Shown here: piece after piece, positions 29,260-38,713 of the stretch
Numbering within the stretch: the first letter of the stretch is position 1
Layout of the letters: each line of letters opens with the position of its first letter
Source: Candidatus Nanoarchaeia archaeon
GTDB taxonomy: Archaea > Nanobdellota > Nanobdellia > SCGC-AAA011-G17 > JACPNG01
Direction of reading: 5' to 3'
Length of the DNA: 64,000 bases
NCBI GenBank assembly: GCA_028714095.1
Contig: JAQTMY010000001.1
Span: 445,172-509,171 of the forward strand
Position numbers and translations under genes: made by a program
Notes under the pieces: generated by a model
What the model was told of the DNA's origin: nothing
The model's database searches: none
The model's input: the letters and a program-made list of their open reading frames with translations, nothing else

Positions 29260-29964
29260 ATGAAAGCAATCATACTTGCTGCAGGATATTCTGGAAAAAG
29301 TTTTCCCTTAATGAGAGAGAGACCTAAATCACTTATTCTTGTCAAGGACAAACCCGTGGTGGGGCATATCGTAGATAAAATCAAAGAACTAAAAGAAATT
29401 GATAAAATATATCTTGTTACAAATGATAAATACAAAAAATTGTTTATGGCCTGGCTTAACGACGATAATGTCGAAGTTGTTAGTGATGGGACAAAAGACA
29501 GGAAAGAGCAGCTTGGGGCAACAGGTTCATTAAATTTTATTATAAAAAATAAAAACCTGCAGGAGGACTTATTGATTGTTGCAGGAGACAATCTTTTTGA
29601 TTTCAGTTTATCCCCTTTGATTAGCGATAGGGATAAGATTAAGATTGGGGTTTATGATATAGCAGATTTGAAAAAAGCAACTAACTATGGGGTTGTTAAA
29701 CTTAATGGATCAAAACTTAAGGAATTCGAGGAAAAGCCAAAACAAACAGACTCTACCTTGATTAGCACCGCATGCTATTATTTCCCAAAAGATTCTCTTA
29801 AATTTATTGATTCATTCCTGGATGTTAATGAGGAATCTGAACTTGGGCATTTTATAAAATTTTTAAAAGATAAAAAAGAAATAGAAACACATAAGTTTGA
29901 AGGAAGATGGTTTGATATAGGAACAGATTCTAAGTTAAGAAAAGTAAGAAGAGAATATTCCTAA
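29260..29964 (+). CDS. Sugar-phosphate nucleotidyltransferase
   Basis: AIILAAGYSGKSFPLMRERPKSLILVKDKPVV; VAGDNLFDF. Confidence 0.85.
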   Translation: MKAIILAAGYSGKSFPLMRERPKSLILVKDKPVVGHIVDKIKELKEIDKIYLVTNDKYKKLFMAWLNDDNVEVVSDGTKDRKEQLGATGSLNFIIKNKNLQEDLLIVAGDNLFDFSLSPLISDRDKIKIGVYDIADLKKATNYGVVKLNGSKLKEFEEKPKQTDSTLISTACYYFPKDSLKFIDSFLDVNEESELGHFIKFLKDKKEIETHKFEGRWFDIGTDSKLRKVRREYS

Positions 29965-30120
29965 TTATTTTTTCCTTTTTAATTTATTCCCTAAAAGTCT
30001 GGTAATTTTAACATCTAAAGCCAGTATCCTTCTTTCAAGAATAAATATTCTTCTTAGGCTGTATATCATCCCAACAACAGCTCCAAGCATGACATATAAA
30101 ATTACAGTTATCTGATCCAA
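29965..30120 (-). CDS. 51-aa small membrane protein with TTG start (not in ORF track)
   Basis: GGAGAGGTG SD, TTG start: LDQITVILYVMLGAVVGMIYSLRRIFILERRILALDVKITRLLGNKLKRKK*. Confidence 0.55.
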   Translation of the reverse strand: MDQITVILYVMLGAVVGMIYSLRRIFILERRILALDVKITRLLGNKLKRKK

Positions 30121-30165
30121 TTATATCACCTCTCCAAAATATATGATTGATTTAATTTAAATATT

Positions 30166-31896
30166 TTACTTTTTTAGGATTTTCTCTGCAACAGCTGCAA
30201 AAGCAGGTCTTGTTATAAATACCCCTATTGAAACCCCTATGATGGTTGTAACTGCAAAACCTTTAACTAATCCTGCACCAGCCCAAAGTAATGGTATCAT
30301 TGCAGCCACTGTAGTTGCATATGCAGCAAGGATAATAAAGAAAGATCTCTTAATTTTTTCCTTCCAATTATAGGTTATCTCTTCTTTTCCTCCTTTAAGT
30401 ATCTCATCGATCATAACGATCTGATCATCAACTCCAGTACCAACCGCAGCAATTATTCCTGCAATTGAAACTAGATCCATATCCCATTTGATTATTGCAG
30501 CAACTCCGAGTGTTAATAAAACTTCACTTACAAGGGTTATCATAACCGGAATTAAAATCTTTAAGGATTTGTATCTGAAGTATAATACCAATCCAACACC
30601 AATTATTGCTAGGATTCCGACAATGAATGCATTTCTGACAAAGTCCTTTCCTAACAATGGAGAGATTGTATCCAATTTTTCTACTTCAATCTCAACAGGC
30701 AATGAACCCGTGATGAGTATTGTTTGTAAATTATTCATATTATAAACAGCAGCATTGAATGCATCCTGCTCTGTTGCTCCATATCCAGGTCCTGAAATAA
30801 GTATGTCCTGTGTTTCTAAACCTCTAAGATCTTTGGATACTCTTAAAGAATCAACCAATCTTCCGTCAAGATAGAAATCAATATTCTTTTCAAGATATTC
30901 CCCTCCGTTTTCCATAATTATTCCAAGGTCTTTGGTGGCTGCAGCATGTTTCTTTGCAACCTCAGGACTTAGCCTTATTGTAAACTGGAAAGTACATACA
31001 TAACCTTCCTGAGCCTCATCGCATGATTTTATTCCCGCGCAGGTTCCATCTTCCCTGCATACAAAAGGAATGTCTTTTTGTCCGCCCTGGAATATAACAT
31101 TGTCTCCAATCTTTGCCTCAAACTTACCTTGTTGCTTAATTAAGTTTGAAATTTCATCTGAACTTACATCAGCAATTTCTATGAGAATATATTTCTGGTT
31201 GTTTAGGTCAGTAGCAGATCTTATGCTTAAGTCCTTTACCCCATAAACATTTAATCTGTTTGATAAAACAGCTATTAAATCCTCAATATCCTGATAACTT
31301 ACATCCTCCCCAACAGGTCTTAACAATGCCCTTGTTCCGCCCTGTAAATCAAGCCCTTTCCCTATGTTTGAGGTTTTGGCATTTGTTACAGTAATCTGGG
31401 GGGTTCCTCTTGTTAGAAATATAACCTCCTTCCTGTTTGTTGTTATTGTTATTTTTTCTTTAGGCAATAATTCTGAACTTATTTTGTCAAGATCATCCTG
31501 ACTTTCAATTTTTTTATTATTAACCTCAGTAATTATAGCTCCTTTATCAACAAACTTACTGGAAATAACAGTTAAATTTTCAGTAACAAAACCAATATCA
31601 TAGGTAGTTTCATAATTATATTCCTTGAGATTGGTTTTAACATTAAGTTTTACTGGGGATCTATCAAGATACTTGACTGCATTGTTATATTCTGTTAAAG
31701 TTGAAATTTCCTGTCCATTAATAGCAAGAATTTTTTCTCCAGTCTCTAATCCCTGTTCAGAATAGGTAGTTCCAGGCACAACAGATTTTATCTCAATCCC
31801 TGTTGCCCATGGTCTTGGGGCAATAGCTAAAATAGCTATGATTATTGCAAATATTAGAATCCATATTCTTACATTTAATTTTGGAAAATTACTCAT
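30166..31896 (-). CDS. secD: Protein-export membrane protein SecD with PDZ-like insertion after TM1
   Basis: GKGLDLQGGTRALLRP, SIAGIIAAVGTGVDDQIVMIDEI; PDZ-like VPGTTYSEQGLETGEKILAINGQEIST. Confidence 0.9.
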   Translation of the reverse strand: MSNFPKLNVRIWILIFAIIIAILAIAPRPWATGIEIKSVVPGTTYSEQGLETGEKILAINGQEISTLTEYNNAVKYLDRSPVKLNVKTNLKEYNYETTYDIGFVTENLTVISSKFVDKGAIITEVNNKKIESQDDLDKISSELLPKEKITITTNRKEVIFLTRGTPQITVTNAKTSNIGKGLDLQGGTRALLRPVGEDVSYQDIEDLIAVLSNRLNVYGVKDLSIRSATDLNNQKYILIEIADVSSDEISNLIKQQGKFEAKIGDNVIFQGGQKDIPFVCREDGTCAGIKSCDEAQEGYVCTFQFTIRLSPEVAKKHAAATKDLGIIMENGGEYLEKNIDFYLDGRLVDSLRVSKDLRGLETQDILISGPGYGATEQDAFNAAVYNMNNLQTILITGSLPVEIEVEKLDTISPLLGKDFVRNAFIVGILAIIGVGLVLYFRYKSLKILIPVMITLVSEVLLTLGVAAIIKWDMDLVSIAGIIAAVGTGVDDQIVMIDEILKGGKEEITYNWKEKIKRSFFIILAAYATTVAAMIPLLWAGAGLVKGFAVTTIIGVSIGVFITRPAFAAVAEKILKK

Positions 31897-32764
31897 TTTT
31901 GAATTTCCTTTTTGTATACCAATTTATAAGGTATGAGTTAACAGTATAGGTTATAATTATATCAACAATTAATCCAATTACAATTATAACAAACATTTCT
32001 TTTATAAGATAAGACTGGGTAAAAATAATTCCTAGTACAAGTGCTGCCATCGTTGTTGCACTCATAGTTAATCCGGTTTTGATTGAATCTAATGTTCTTG
32101 ATTCTATTGTTCCTTCTCTTCTTTTGAATACCTTAACTGTCAATAAGATATCTGTGTCAATTCCATAACCAATAATTAGTAGTAAAGCAGACAATCCTGC
32201 AGTCGAAACCCTTATTCCTAAAACATTAATAATTGCAACGTTTACAATAAGATCAAAGACACCAGAGCATATAACTATTAGGCTTGCGATAGGATTTCTA
32301 AATGTTATGAATACAACAACTGCCATAAATAAAAATGCTAGGAGAATAGCCCTAATCATCTGGGCATAGAAACTTTTTCCCAGAGTAGACCCTGTTTCTT
32401 CAAATGAAGAATTATCCTGGTTTAATTCTATGTTTAAGATTCCGGAGATTGCTTGTTTTAATTCATCTGATTTTACATTGCCTTCTATAGAAAATCCTTT
32501 TTGCTTATCACTTCCAAATTCAGTTATTCTTCTGAAAACAAAATCAGTATTAAATTTTTTCTCTAATTCAGGAACTAGACTTGATAAATCCTTATCTGTA
32601 TAGACTGTTGCCGAGGCTCCTCCTGTTAAAGTAACATCTTTTTTTATTATATCTCCGGTTTTTATATAAGAATTGCTTAATATGAAAATGCTTAGTAAGA
32701 TAAGTATCAATGGGATAATCATTAATTTCTTATGATTCTTGAAATAAAAATCGGTTATCTTCAT
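31889..32764 (-). CDS. secF: Protein-export membrane protein SecF
   Basis: GYGIDTDILLTVKVFKRREG, TLDSIKTGLTMSATTMAAL. Confidence 0.9.
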   Translation of the reverse strand: MKITDFYFKNHKKLMIIPLILILLSIFILSNSYIKTGDIIKKDVTLTGGASATVYTDKDLSSLVPELEKKFNTDFVFRRITEFGSDKQKGFSIEGNVKSDELKQAISGILNIELNQDNSSFEETGSTLGKSFYAQMIRAILLAFLFMAVVVFITFRNPIASLIVICSGVFDLIVNVAIINVLGIRVSTAGLSALLLIIGYGIDTDILLTVKVFKRREGTIESRTLDSIKTGLTMSATTMAALVLGIIFTQSYLIKEMFVIIVIGLIVDIIITYTVNSYLINWYTKRKFKNE

Positions 32765-32838
32765 ACTTTTTTCAAGTTTTAGTGGCTTTAAAAAGGTTTT
32801 GGATAATTTTAAATATTATGGATTCATTCTAACTCTAA

Positions 32839-33480
32839 ATGAAAATAGACAAGTCAGATACAATCTTGATATTGACTATCATAGTCTTTGTTGGAATATT
32901 CTTAGTGCTCAGTCCAAGCTATATTGGTTATCAAACCCAGGAAATTGAAGAATATGAATGCGGAGACAGTATATGCACAAGCCCTTATGAGGATGAGATA
33001 ATATGCCCAGAAGACTGCTCATCCAGTATAAAAATTCCTTATGGATTAATTGTAATATTAATTATTGTTCTAATTGCTGGTTTAATTTATTTTAATTTAT
33101 ACAAAGGAAAGAAAGATTTGAGAGAACTTACAAAAGGGAGAAAACCCTATACAAACATCCAGGATTACCAGAACCTCAAGAATTTTGTAACTAAAGAGAT
33201 AAATAATAACCTGAAATTTAAGGAAATTACACTTAAACTAGCAAACAAAGGATGGACAAAAAAACAGATTGAATATGTTTATGATGATGTCTTGTGGGAA
33301 AAAAGAAAAGTTCTTATTGATATAACCCCTAAACAAACAAAAGATTCTTCTTCACTAATTGATTATTTAAATAAATGTAAAAACCTAAATCTAAGCAAGT
33401 TTGTTGTAAAGTTTAAACTGCGTGAAAAAGGCTGGGATAAAAAGACAATAAATGAAGCTCTTAAGAAGGTTAATTATTAA
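32839..33480 (+). CDS. Membrane protein with ECGDSICTSPYEDEIICPEDC motif
   Basis: Two TM segments flanking Cys-rich CGDxxC..CPEDC loop. Confidence 0.7.
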   Translation: MKIDKSDTILILTIIVFVGIFLVLSPSYIGYQTQEIEEYECGDSICTSPYEDEIICPEDCSSSIKIPYGLIVILIIVLIAGLIYFNLYKGKKDLRELTKGRKPYTNIQDYQNLKNFVTKEINNNLKFKEITLKLANKGWTKKQIEYVYDDVLWEKRKVLIDITPKQTKDSSSLIDYLNKCKNLNLSKFVVKFKLREKGWDKKTINEALKKVNY

Positions 33481-33504
33481 TTACATATATATACTTAGTT
33501 TTAA

Positions 33505-33529
33505 GACAGAAAGGGGCTTCCCTTCTGTC
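33505..33529 (-). terminator. Hairpin GACAGAA..TTCTGTC downstream of 33537-34046
   Basis: GACAGAAGGG AAG CCCC TTTCTGTC on the minus strand. Confidence 0.5.
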
Positions 33530-33536
33530 ACTAATC

Positions 33537-34046
33537 CTAATCTTTTGAAGATTCCTGTTCCTTTTGAGATTCAAAATAAATACACAATACCAGTTCAACC
33601 TTTTTTGAGGTATTCTTGTCTTCTTGATATTCAACTTTAACCTTGATATGGAATACTGCAACTTTCGGGGTAAGGCTGGTTATACCTACTTCAGAAAGAC
33701 CCTTTAAATCACTAAATTCTTTTTGAATACCCGACTTTAAAACTTCAGCATATATGAGATCTAGTTTATCGGGTCTAGCAGGATAAACATTGATTATAGA
33801 TCTATAACCATCCATCGTATCATCTATCTCAGTTACTTCAAATCTTAATTCCGCTGAACTTGAGTGAGGGTTAAAGTTATTAGAGTCGAATTGCTTGCTA
33901 AACACCTGCATTAGTTTAATAACTAATGAGTAAATGGTCTCAACAGCAAACATACGATCTTTAATGCAATGATGTCCTTTAAACTCCCCCTCCTTTTTGG
34001 ATACAATCAACTTAGTCTTAATTGACCTATCATCACTCATCATCAA
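33537..34046 (-). CDS. Hypothetical orphan protein
   Basis: Strong SD (AAAGGAGGTTGATG), hairpins at both ends, no family recognised. Confidence 0.6.
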   Translation of the reverse strand: MMMSDDRSIKTKLIVSKKEGEFKGHHCIKDRMFAVETIYSLVIKLMQVFSKQFDSNNFNPHSSSAELRFEVTEIDDTMDGYRSIINVYPARPDKLDLIYAEVLKSGIQKEFSDLKGLSEVGITSLTPKVAVFHIKVKVEYQEDKNTSKKVELVLCIYFESQKEQESSKD

Positions 34047-34064
34047 CCTCCTTTAGGTTTTTTC

Positions 34065-34090
34065 GGGTACGCCGTACCCTTTTTGTTTTA
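34065..34090 (+). terminator. Hairpin GGGTAC-GCC-GTACCC followed by TTTTTGTTTT
   Basis: 6-bp perfect stem plus T tract on + strand. Confidence 0.55.
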
Positions 34091-34181
34091 ATTTATTCTT
34101 TCGAATAATAGAAACTAAAAACAACTCCACAATTTACTAAGTAATAATCTTTTAGAGAACAAAAACCTATATCAAATTTTT

Positions 34182-34197
34182 CCCTAATATGTTAGGT
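34182..34197. promoter_or_regulatory. Near-copy of the 34853-34868 palindrome (CCCTAATATGTTAGGT)
   Basis: 14/16 identity to ACCTAATATATTAGGT. Confidence 0.5.
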
Positions 34198-34848
34198 ACT
34201 AGTAGAACTAAGGACATTTGGGATAATCTTTTTTTCTGCTTTAGAAAGATGTTCACAAAACGTGGGGGCTGAGACACCCACAATCCTTGCAAGTTTTTTC
34301 ATATTTGTTTTTTTTGGGAAATCATAATATCCATTTTCAATAGCTAATCCTATTGCTCTTTTCTGGCTAGGTGTCAAATCAGGCATGAGATGAGGATAAT
34401 AAACATCAGTCAATTTAGTCTGCTGAATATTTAAGACCTTTACATCCTCAAAATCTTTTTTTAGATTTTTAATAAATTCTGTTAGATTAAATTTGTTCCA
34501 TGATGCAACTTCCCATGTTTCGTAACCTTCTCGGTCTACAAAGACCGGTTTTACAAAAATTAGTTTATCAGTTTTAAATGTAGATGGAACATGTTCCTTT
34601 CTAACCTCTAGGCAAAAAAAAGAATCCCCCGCGATTTCAAAATTTTCAATTCTCTTATCCTTTTTTATATCTTTAATGAAATTATTAATTGCTGCAGGTT
34701 CTCCGTAAACCGTATGAATCTGAGGGGAGTAAGTTACCCCTTTTTCTTGGAATATATTAAATGAAATCCCAGCATCAATAACACCAAATTTCTTACATCT
34801 GGTTCCAATTATACAATCGTGTTTTAGTTTGATTTTAGTGGTCCACAT
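34192..34848 (-). CDS. Bat-like HTH-10 family transcriptional regulator
   Basis: C-terminal LTPSQKRAIGLAIENGYYDFPKKTNMKKLARIVGVSAPTFCEHLSKAEKKI. Confidence 0.8.
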   Translation of the reverse strand: MWTTKIKLKHDCIIGTRCKKFGVIDAGISFNIFQEKGVTYSPQIHTVYGEPAAINNFIKDIKKDKRIENFEIAGDSFFCLEVRKEHVPSTFKTDKLIFVKPVFVDREGYETWEVASWNKFNLTEFIKNLKKDFEDVKVLNIQQTKLTDVYYPHLMPDLTPSQKRAIGLAIENGYYDFPKKTNMKKLARIVGVSAPTFCEHLSKAEKKIIPNVLSSTST

Positions 34849-34852
34849 AAAT

Positions 34853-34868
34853 ACCTAATATATTAGGT
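34853..34868. promoter_or_regulatory. Perfect 16-bp palindrome ACCTAATATATTAGGT, candidate autoregulatory operator
   Basis: Directly upstream of the regulator start codon (34848). Confidence 0.6.
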
Positions 34869-34953
34869 CTAATATAAATACCTTCCTATTTAGATCCTAT
34901 TAAGTTTTAAAATAGAAACCTTTATAATTTAATTAAATGTGAGACAATTCTAT

Positions 34954-35025
34954 GCACCGGTAGTGCAATGGCTAACATGACAGCCTTCCAAGTTGTCGAT
35001 CTGGGTTCGAGTCCCAGCCGGTGCA
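34954..35025 (+). tRNA. tRNA-Gly (anticodon TCC)
   Basis: Acceptor GCACCGG/CCGGTGC, anticodon arm ACAGC-CTTCCAA-GTTGT, T arm CTGGG-TTCGAGT-CCCAG. Confidence 0.93.
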
Positions 35026-35066
35026 TTTCTAAAAAACTTTATATAATTATAGCCTATCTATAATTC

Positions 35067-35921
35067 ATGAAAAAAGCAGTAATCTTCATTATTATAGTTA
35101 TTTTACTTAATTTATACTTGGTCTTTGCAAAAGAAGTTGTAATGAACGTAGGAGATTCTGTTATAATTAATCATAAGAATGTAAGACTTGAAAACGTCGG
35201 ATCTGGTGGAGCAATTGTTGTTAGTGTAGATGGTCTCTCAGAAACCATTCCAATGTCAACTTCCGAACTAGTAAGAGGAATTGAAGTTAGAAATAAAGAG
35301 ACTTATTATGAAGACAATAAGGACCAAAGATCTGCCTTGCTGGACTTAAGTTTTACTGAAGTAAGTTACTTTTGTTCTAATGGGGAAATTGATGATGAAA
35401 CAGAAGAAGCAGGAATAGATTGTGGAGGTCCTTTCTGTCCAACCAAGATTTGTCCAACCTGCGGTGATAATATAAAAAATCAAGATGAAACAGATATAGA
35501 CTGCGGGGGAAGTTGCAGAGATTGTAAGGAAGGGAAAAAATGTAATGAGGATAGTGACTGTATGTCTGATTCCTGTTCTGATGATAATAAATGTTGTGAA
35601 TATTTATCTAAAAATGAATATAAAAAAGAATGTAAAACCGGAGAGCCGGTCTCTAGAGGAGATGACGAAGATGGATGTAAAATCGGCTGGAGTTGCTGTG
35701 GGGATCAAAAATGTCAGTATAAAGAAAATAAAGAAAACTGCCCAGAAGATTGTAAACCTCCAGAACCAGAAATAATTAATAAGTCAGAACCAATATCAGA
35801 AATCAAATCGGTTCAGGAAAACATAACAGAAAAGGTCCTTGTTGTTAAGAATTATCAAGCAAAAAAGGAACCTTTCCATCTAACCAAATCAATTTGGAAT
35901 TTTATCCTATCAATTTTCTAA
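35067..35921 (+). CDS. Cys-rich secreted protein
   Basis: Signal peptide, IDCGGPFC / IDCGGSCRDC repeats, CCGDQKCQYKENKENCPEDC motif. Confidence 0.75.
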   Translation: MKKAVIFIIIVILLNLYLVFAKEVVMNVGDSVIINHKNVRLENVGSGGAIVVSVDGLSETIPMSTSELVRGIEVRNKETYYEDNKDQRSALLDLSFTEVSYFCSNGEIDDETEEAGIDCGGPFCPTKICPTCGDNIKNQDETDIDCGGSCRDCKEGKKCNEDSDCMSDSCSDDNKCCEYLSKNEYKKECKTGEPVSRGDDEDGCKIGWSCCGDQKCQYKENKENCPEDCKPPEPEIINKSEPISEIKSVQENITEKVLVVKNYQAKKEPFHLTKSIWNFILSIF

Positions 35922-36013
35922 GAATTAACTCAGATTCAGAGTAAAAACAATACCAAAATCTATATAAACTGTTAATAAGGATAAAAAATAGACCTATCCA
36001 AGGAGGGACCAGG

Positions 36014-36991
36014 ATGATAAACAGAAGGAAATTAGTTATTTTTGAAAGAATTTTATTAGTAATTCTTGCAGTTCTCCTTGTTGTTTCTATAGTAACAGAT
36101 GGATTTGGTAAACCTGCTCTGTCTCAGGAAAAAGCAGTAGATAAAGCAGTGACTTACATAAATGATAATGTGCTAAAGGGCCAAGGAACAGCAACTGTAG
36201 AAGACTCAAGCTCTGAAGGTTGTTTATACAAATTCAAGCTTAATGTTGGAGGATCAAGTTTTGATTCTTATGTTACAAAAGACGGAACAATATTATTCCC
36301 ACAGGGAATAGCTCTAGATGAACAAGTTACAGATACTACAACAGAAGAACCAGTAACAGAAGTTACAAAAACAGATAAGCCCGTTGTAGAGTTATTTGTA
36401 ATGAGTCATTGTCCTTATGGAACTCAGATGGAAAAGGGGTTGATCCCTGTCATTGAAACTCTAAAGGACAAAGCAGACATAAAAATTAAATTTGTAGATT
36501 ATGCAATGCATGGAGAAAAAGAAGTTTATGAAGAGTTAACTCAGTATTGTATAGAAACAGAGATGAATGATAAATACATAGATTACTTGAGCTGTTTCTT
36601 GAAAGAAGGCAAGTCTGAGGACTGTATAAAAGAAGTAAAGATAGATGAAGCTAAATTAAAGACATGCACAGATAAGGTTGATAAGGAATACAAAATAACA
36701 GATTTGGTTAAAGATGAAGCAAACTGGATTAGCGGAAGATATATTCCATTTAACATTTTCAAGACAGAAAATGATAAATATGGAGTTCAGGGTTCACCTA
36801 CATTGGTTATTAATGGTGCCCAGGTTTCAAGCGCAAGAGACTCAGCAAGTTTGTTAAAAACAATTTGTAGTGCCTTTAATGAAAAACCGGCAGAATGTGA
36901 TACTGAATTAAGTTCAGAAAGTCCTTCTGCCGGATTTGGTTTTAATACCACAACTGGTAACGCAGCAGCTGATGCTGGCTGTGCCAGTTAA
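36014..36991 (+). CDS. Membrane-anchored thioredoxin-fold (DsbA/GILT-like) protein
   Basis: VELFVMSHCPYGTQMEKGLIP, VQGSPTLVING cis-Pro motif. Confidence 0.75.
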   Translation: MINRRKLVIFERILLVILAVLLVVSIVTDGFGKPALSQEKAVDKAVTYINDNVLKGQGTATVEDSSSEGCLYKFKLNVGGSSFDSYVTKDGTILFPQGIALDEQVTDTTTEEPVTEVTKTDKPVVELFVMSHCPYGTQMEKGLIPVIETLKDKADIKIKFVDYAMHGEKEVYEELTQYCIETEMNDKYIDYLSCFLKEGKSEDCIKEVKIDEAKLKTCTDKVDKEYKITDLVKDEANWISGRYIPFNIFKTENDKYGVQGSPTLVINGAQVSSARDSASLLKTICSAFNEKPAECDTELSSESPSAGFGFNTTTGNAAADAGCAS

Positions 36992-37047
36992 TTTTTCTTT
37001 TTTTATTTTTAATAAGCTTTATAAATAGTTAAAAAACCAAAATTAAA

Positions 37048-37494
37048 ATGATATGTGTAATTGCAATGATCGTCTTTGGGATATTAGGTATATTTTCTGT
37101 TAAATACAGGACAATTGCCAAAGAATCTTTTGAATGTGTTTTTAAAAGAATCACTTTAAGACCATGCACCACAGGATTAGATGAAAGGTTAAAGGGACAG
37201 ATAACAGGAAAATTAATGAAAAAAAGTCCTAAGGTTGCTGCATTTACCTATAAGCATTTTGAGGTATTTTCATGGTTCTTCTTGATCTTATTGATTGGAA
37301 GCTTGATTTATTCTGGAATAAGCGCCTATAATCTAATTGTTTATGAGAACTGTCATGGCCCAGGTTCAGATGAAGTTTGTGTATTTAATCCAGAGACCTA
37401 TGCTAATGAAGGAAACTGTGAATGTACTTCTGATACAGATTGTACCTGCCCAGAAGGAACCTGTACCTGTTTGGATGGCCAATGTGTTTCTTAG
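37048..37494 (+). CDS. Membrane protein with Cys-rich C-terminus
   Basis: TM segments plus CECTSDTDCTCPEGTCTCLDGQC. Confidence 0.65.
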   Translation: MICVIAMIVFGILGIFSVKYRTIAKESFECVFKRITLRPCTTGLDERLKGQITGKLMKKSPKVAAFTYKHFEVFSWFFLILLIGSLIYSGISAYNLIVYENCHGPGSDEVCVFNPETYANEGNCECTSDTDCTCPEGTCTCLDGQCVS

Positions 37495-37528
37495 AAACCT
37501 TTATTAATTTTATACTTTCCTTTATTTT

Positions 37529-38713
37529 ATGAATATGGATAAAACAAGAAAGGATTTTCCAGTTTTGAATAAAATTATTTATTTAGATTCTGCCTGCATG
37601 AGTTTAAAACCTATCCAAGTAATAGAAAAAATAAATGAATATTATAAGGACTATCCTGGATGCGGGGGAAGAGGAGTCCATAGCATAAGCAAGAAAGTTG
37701 ATGAAGAATGTCTAAATGCCAGAAAACAAATACAAAAATTGCTTAACATAAAAAATGAAGAACAGATTGTTTTTACAAAAAATACAACCGAAGCCTTGAA
37801 TTTAGTTTATAATTCTCTTAAGTTTAAAAAAGTAATAACTACGGATAAAGAGCATAACTCTAATTTAGTTCCAGTTTTAAGGTTAAAAAAAGAAAAAGGA
37901 ATTAAACACGATATTATCTTTGGAAATAAGGATAATACATTTAACCTTGAGGAGTTCCAGGATAAGATTAAAGATACCCAGCTAGTTTCCATGGTTCACA
38001 CCTCAAATTTGGATGGAACAACAATCCCAGCAAAAGAAATAATTAAGATCGCTCATGAAAATAATTCATTGGTAATGTTAGACGGAGCACAGTCAGCTCC
38101 CCATAAAGAAATTGATTTAAAAAAAATGGACGTTGATCTATTTGCATGCTCTGGTCATAAGATGTTAGGTCCAACAGGAATTGGGATGCTGTATGGGAAA
38201 GAAGAAGTTCTGGAAAAATTAGATCCATTTATTTTAGGAGGAGAAACGGTAACAAACTCAACCTATGAAAGTTATACTCTAGAAAAAATTCCCAACAGAT
38301 TTGAGGCAGGACTGCAGCATTATGCTGGAATAATTGGTTTGGGTGAAGCCTGTAATTATTTGAGAAAAGTAGGAATGGAGAATATTACAAATCAGGAAAT
38401 AAAAGTAAATAAAATAATCGATGATGGTTTAAGAAATATAGATGGTATTAATATCATTGGTCCAAGTGATGTAAGGCTAAGACCCGGAATAACATCCTTT
38501 ACTTATAAAAATAAAGATGTACATCAGATTGCTTTATTATTAGATCATTCTAAAAAAATAATGATGAGATCAGGACAGCACTGTGTGCATTCCTGGTTTA
38601 ATAACCATAATCTCAAGGGGAGTGTTAGGGCTTCATTGTACCTGTATAATAACGAGGACGATGCCCATAAATTAGTAGATGGGCTTAAAGATGTGATAAA
38701 AGTAATAGGATGA
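37529..38713 (+). CDS. Cysteine desulfurase (SufS/NifS-like aminotransferase class V)
   Basis: IYLDSACMSLKP..FACSGHKMLGPTGIGMLYG..RSGQHCVH. Confidence 0.9.
   Translation: MNMDKTRKDFPVLNKIIYLDSACMSLKPIQVIEKINEYYKDYPGCGGRGVHSISKKVDEECLNARKQIQKLLNIKNEEQIVFTKNTTEALNLVYNSLKFKKVITTDKEHNSNLVPVLRLKKEKGIKHDIIFGNKDNTFNLEEFQDKIKDTQLVSMVHTSNLDGTTIPAKEIIKIAHENNSLVMLDGAQSAPHKEIDLKKMDVDLFACSGHKMLGPTGIGMLYGKEEVLEKLDPFILGGETVTNSTYESYTLEKIPNRFEAGLQHYAGIIGLGEACNYLRKVGMENITNQEIKVNKIIDDGLRNIDGINIIGPSDVRLRPGITSFTYKNKDVHQIALLLDHSKKIMMRSGQHCVHSWFNNHNLKGSVRASLYLYNNEDDAHKLVDGLKDVIKVIG

Noticed and set aside
33452-33661. Short ORFs 33452-33640 (+) and 33470-33661 (-)
   Set aside because: Overlap the 3' ends of better-supported genes and the hairpin; no SD or motif.
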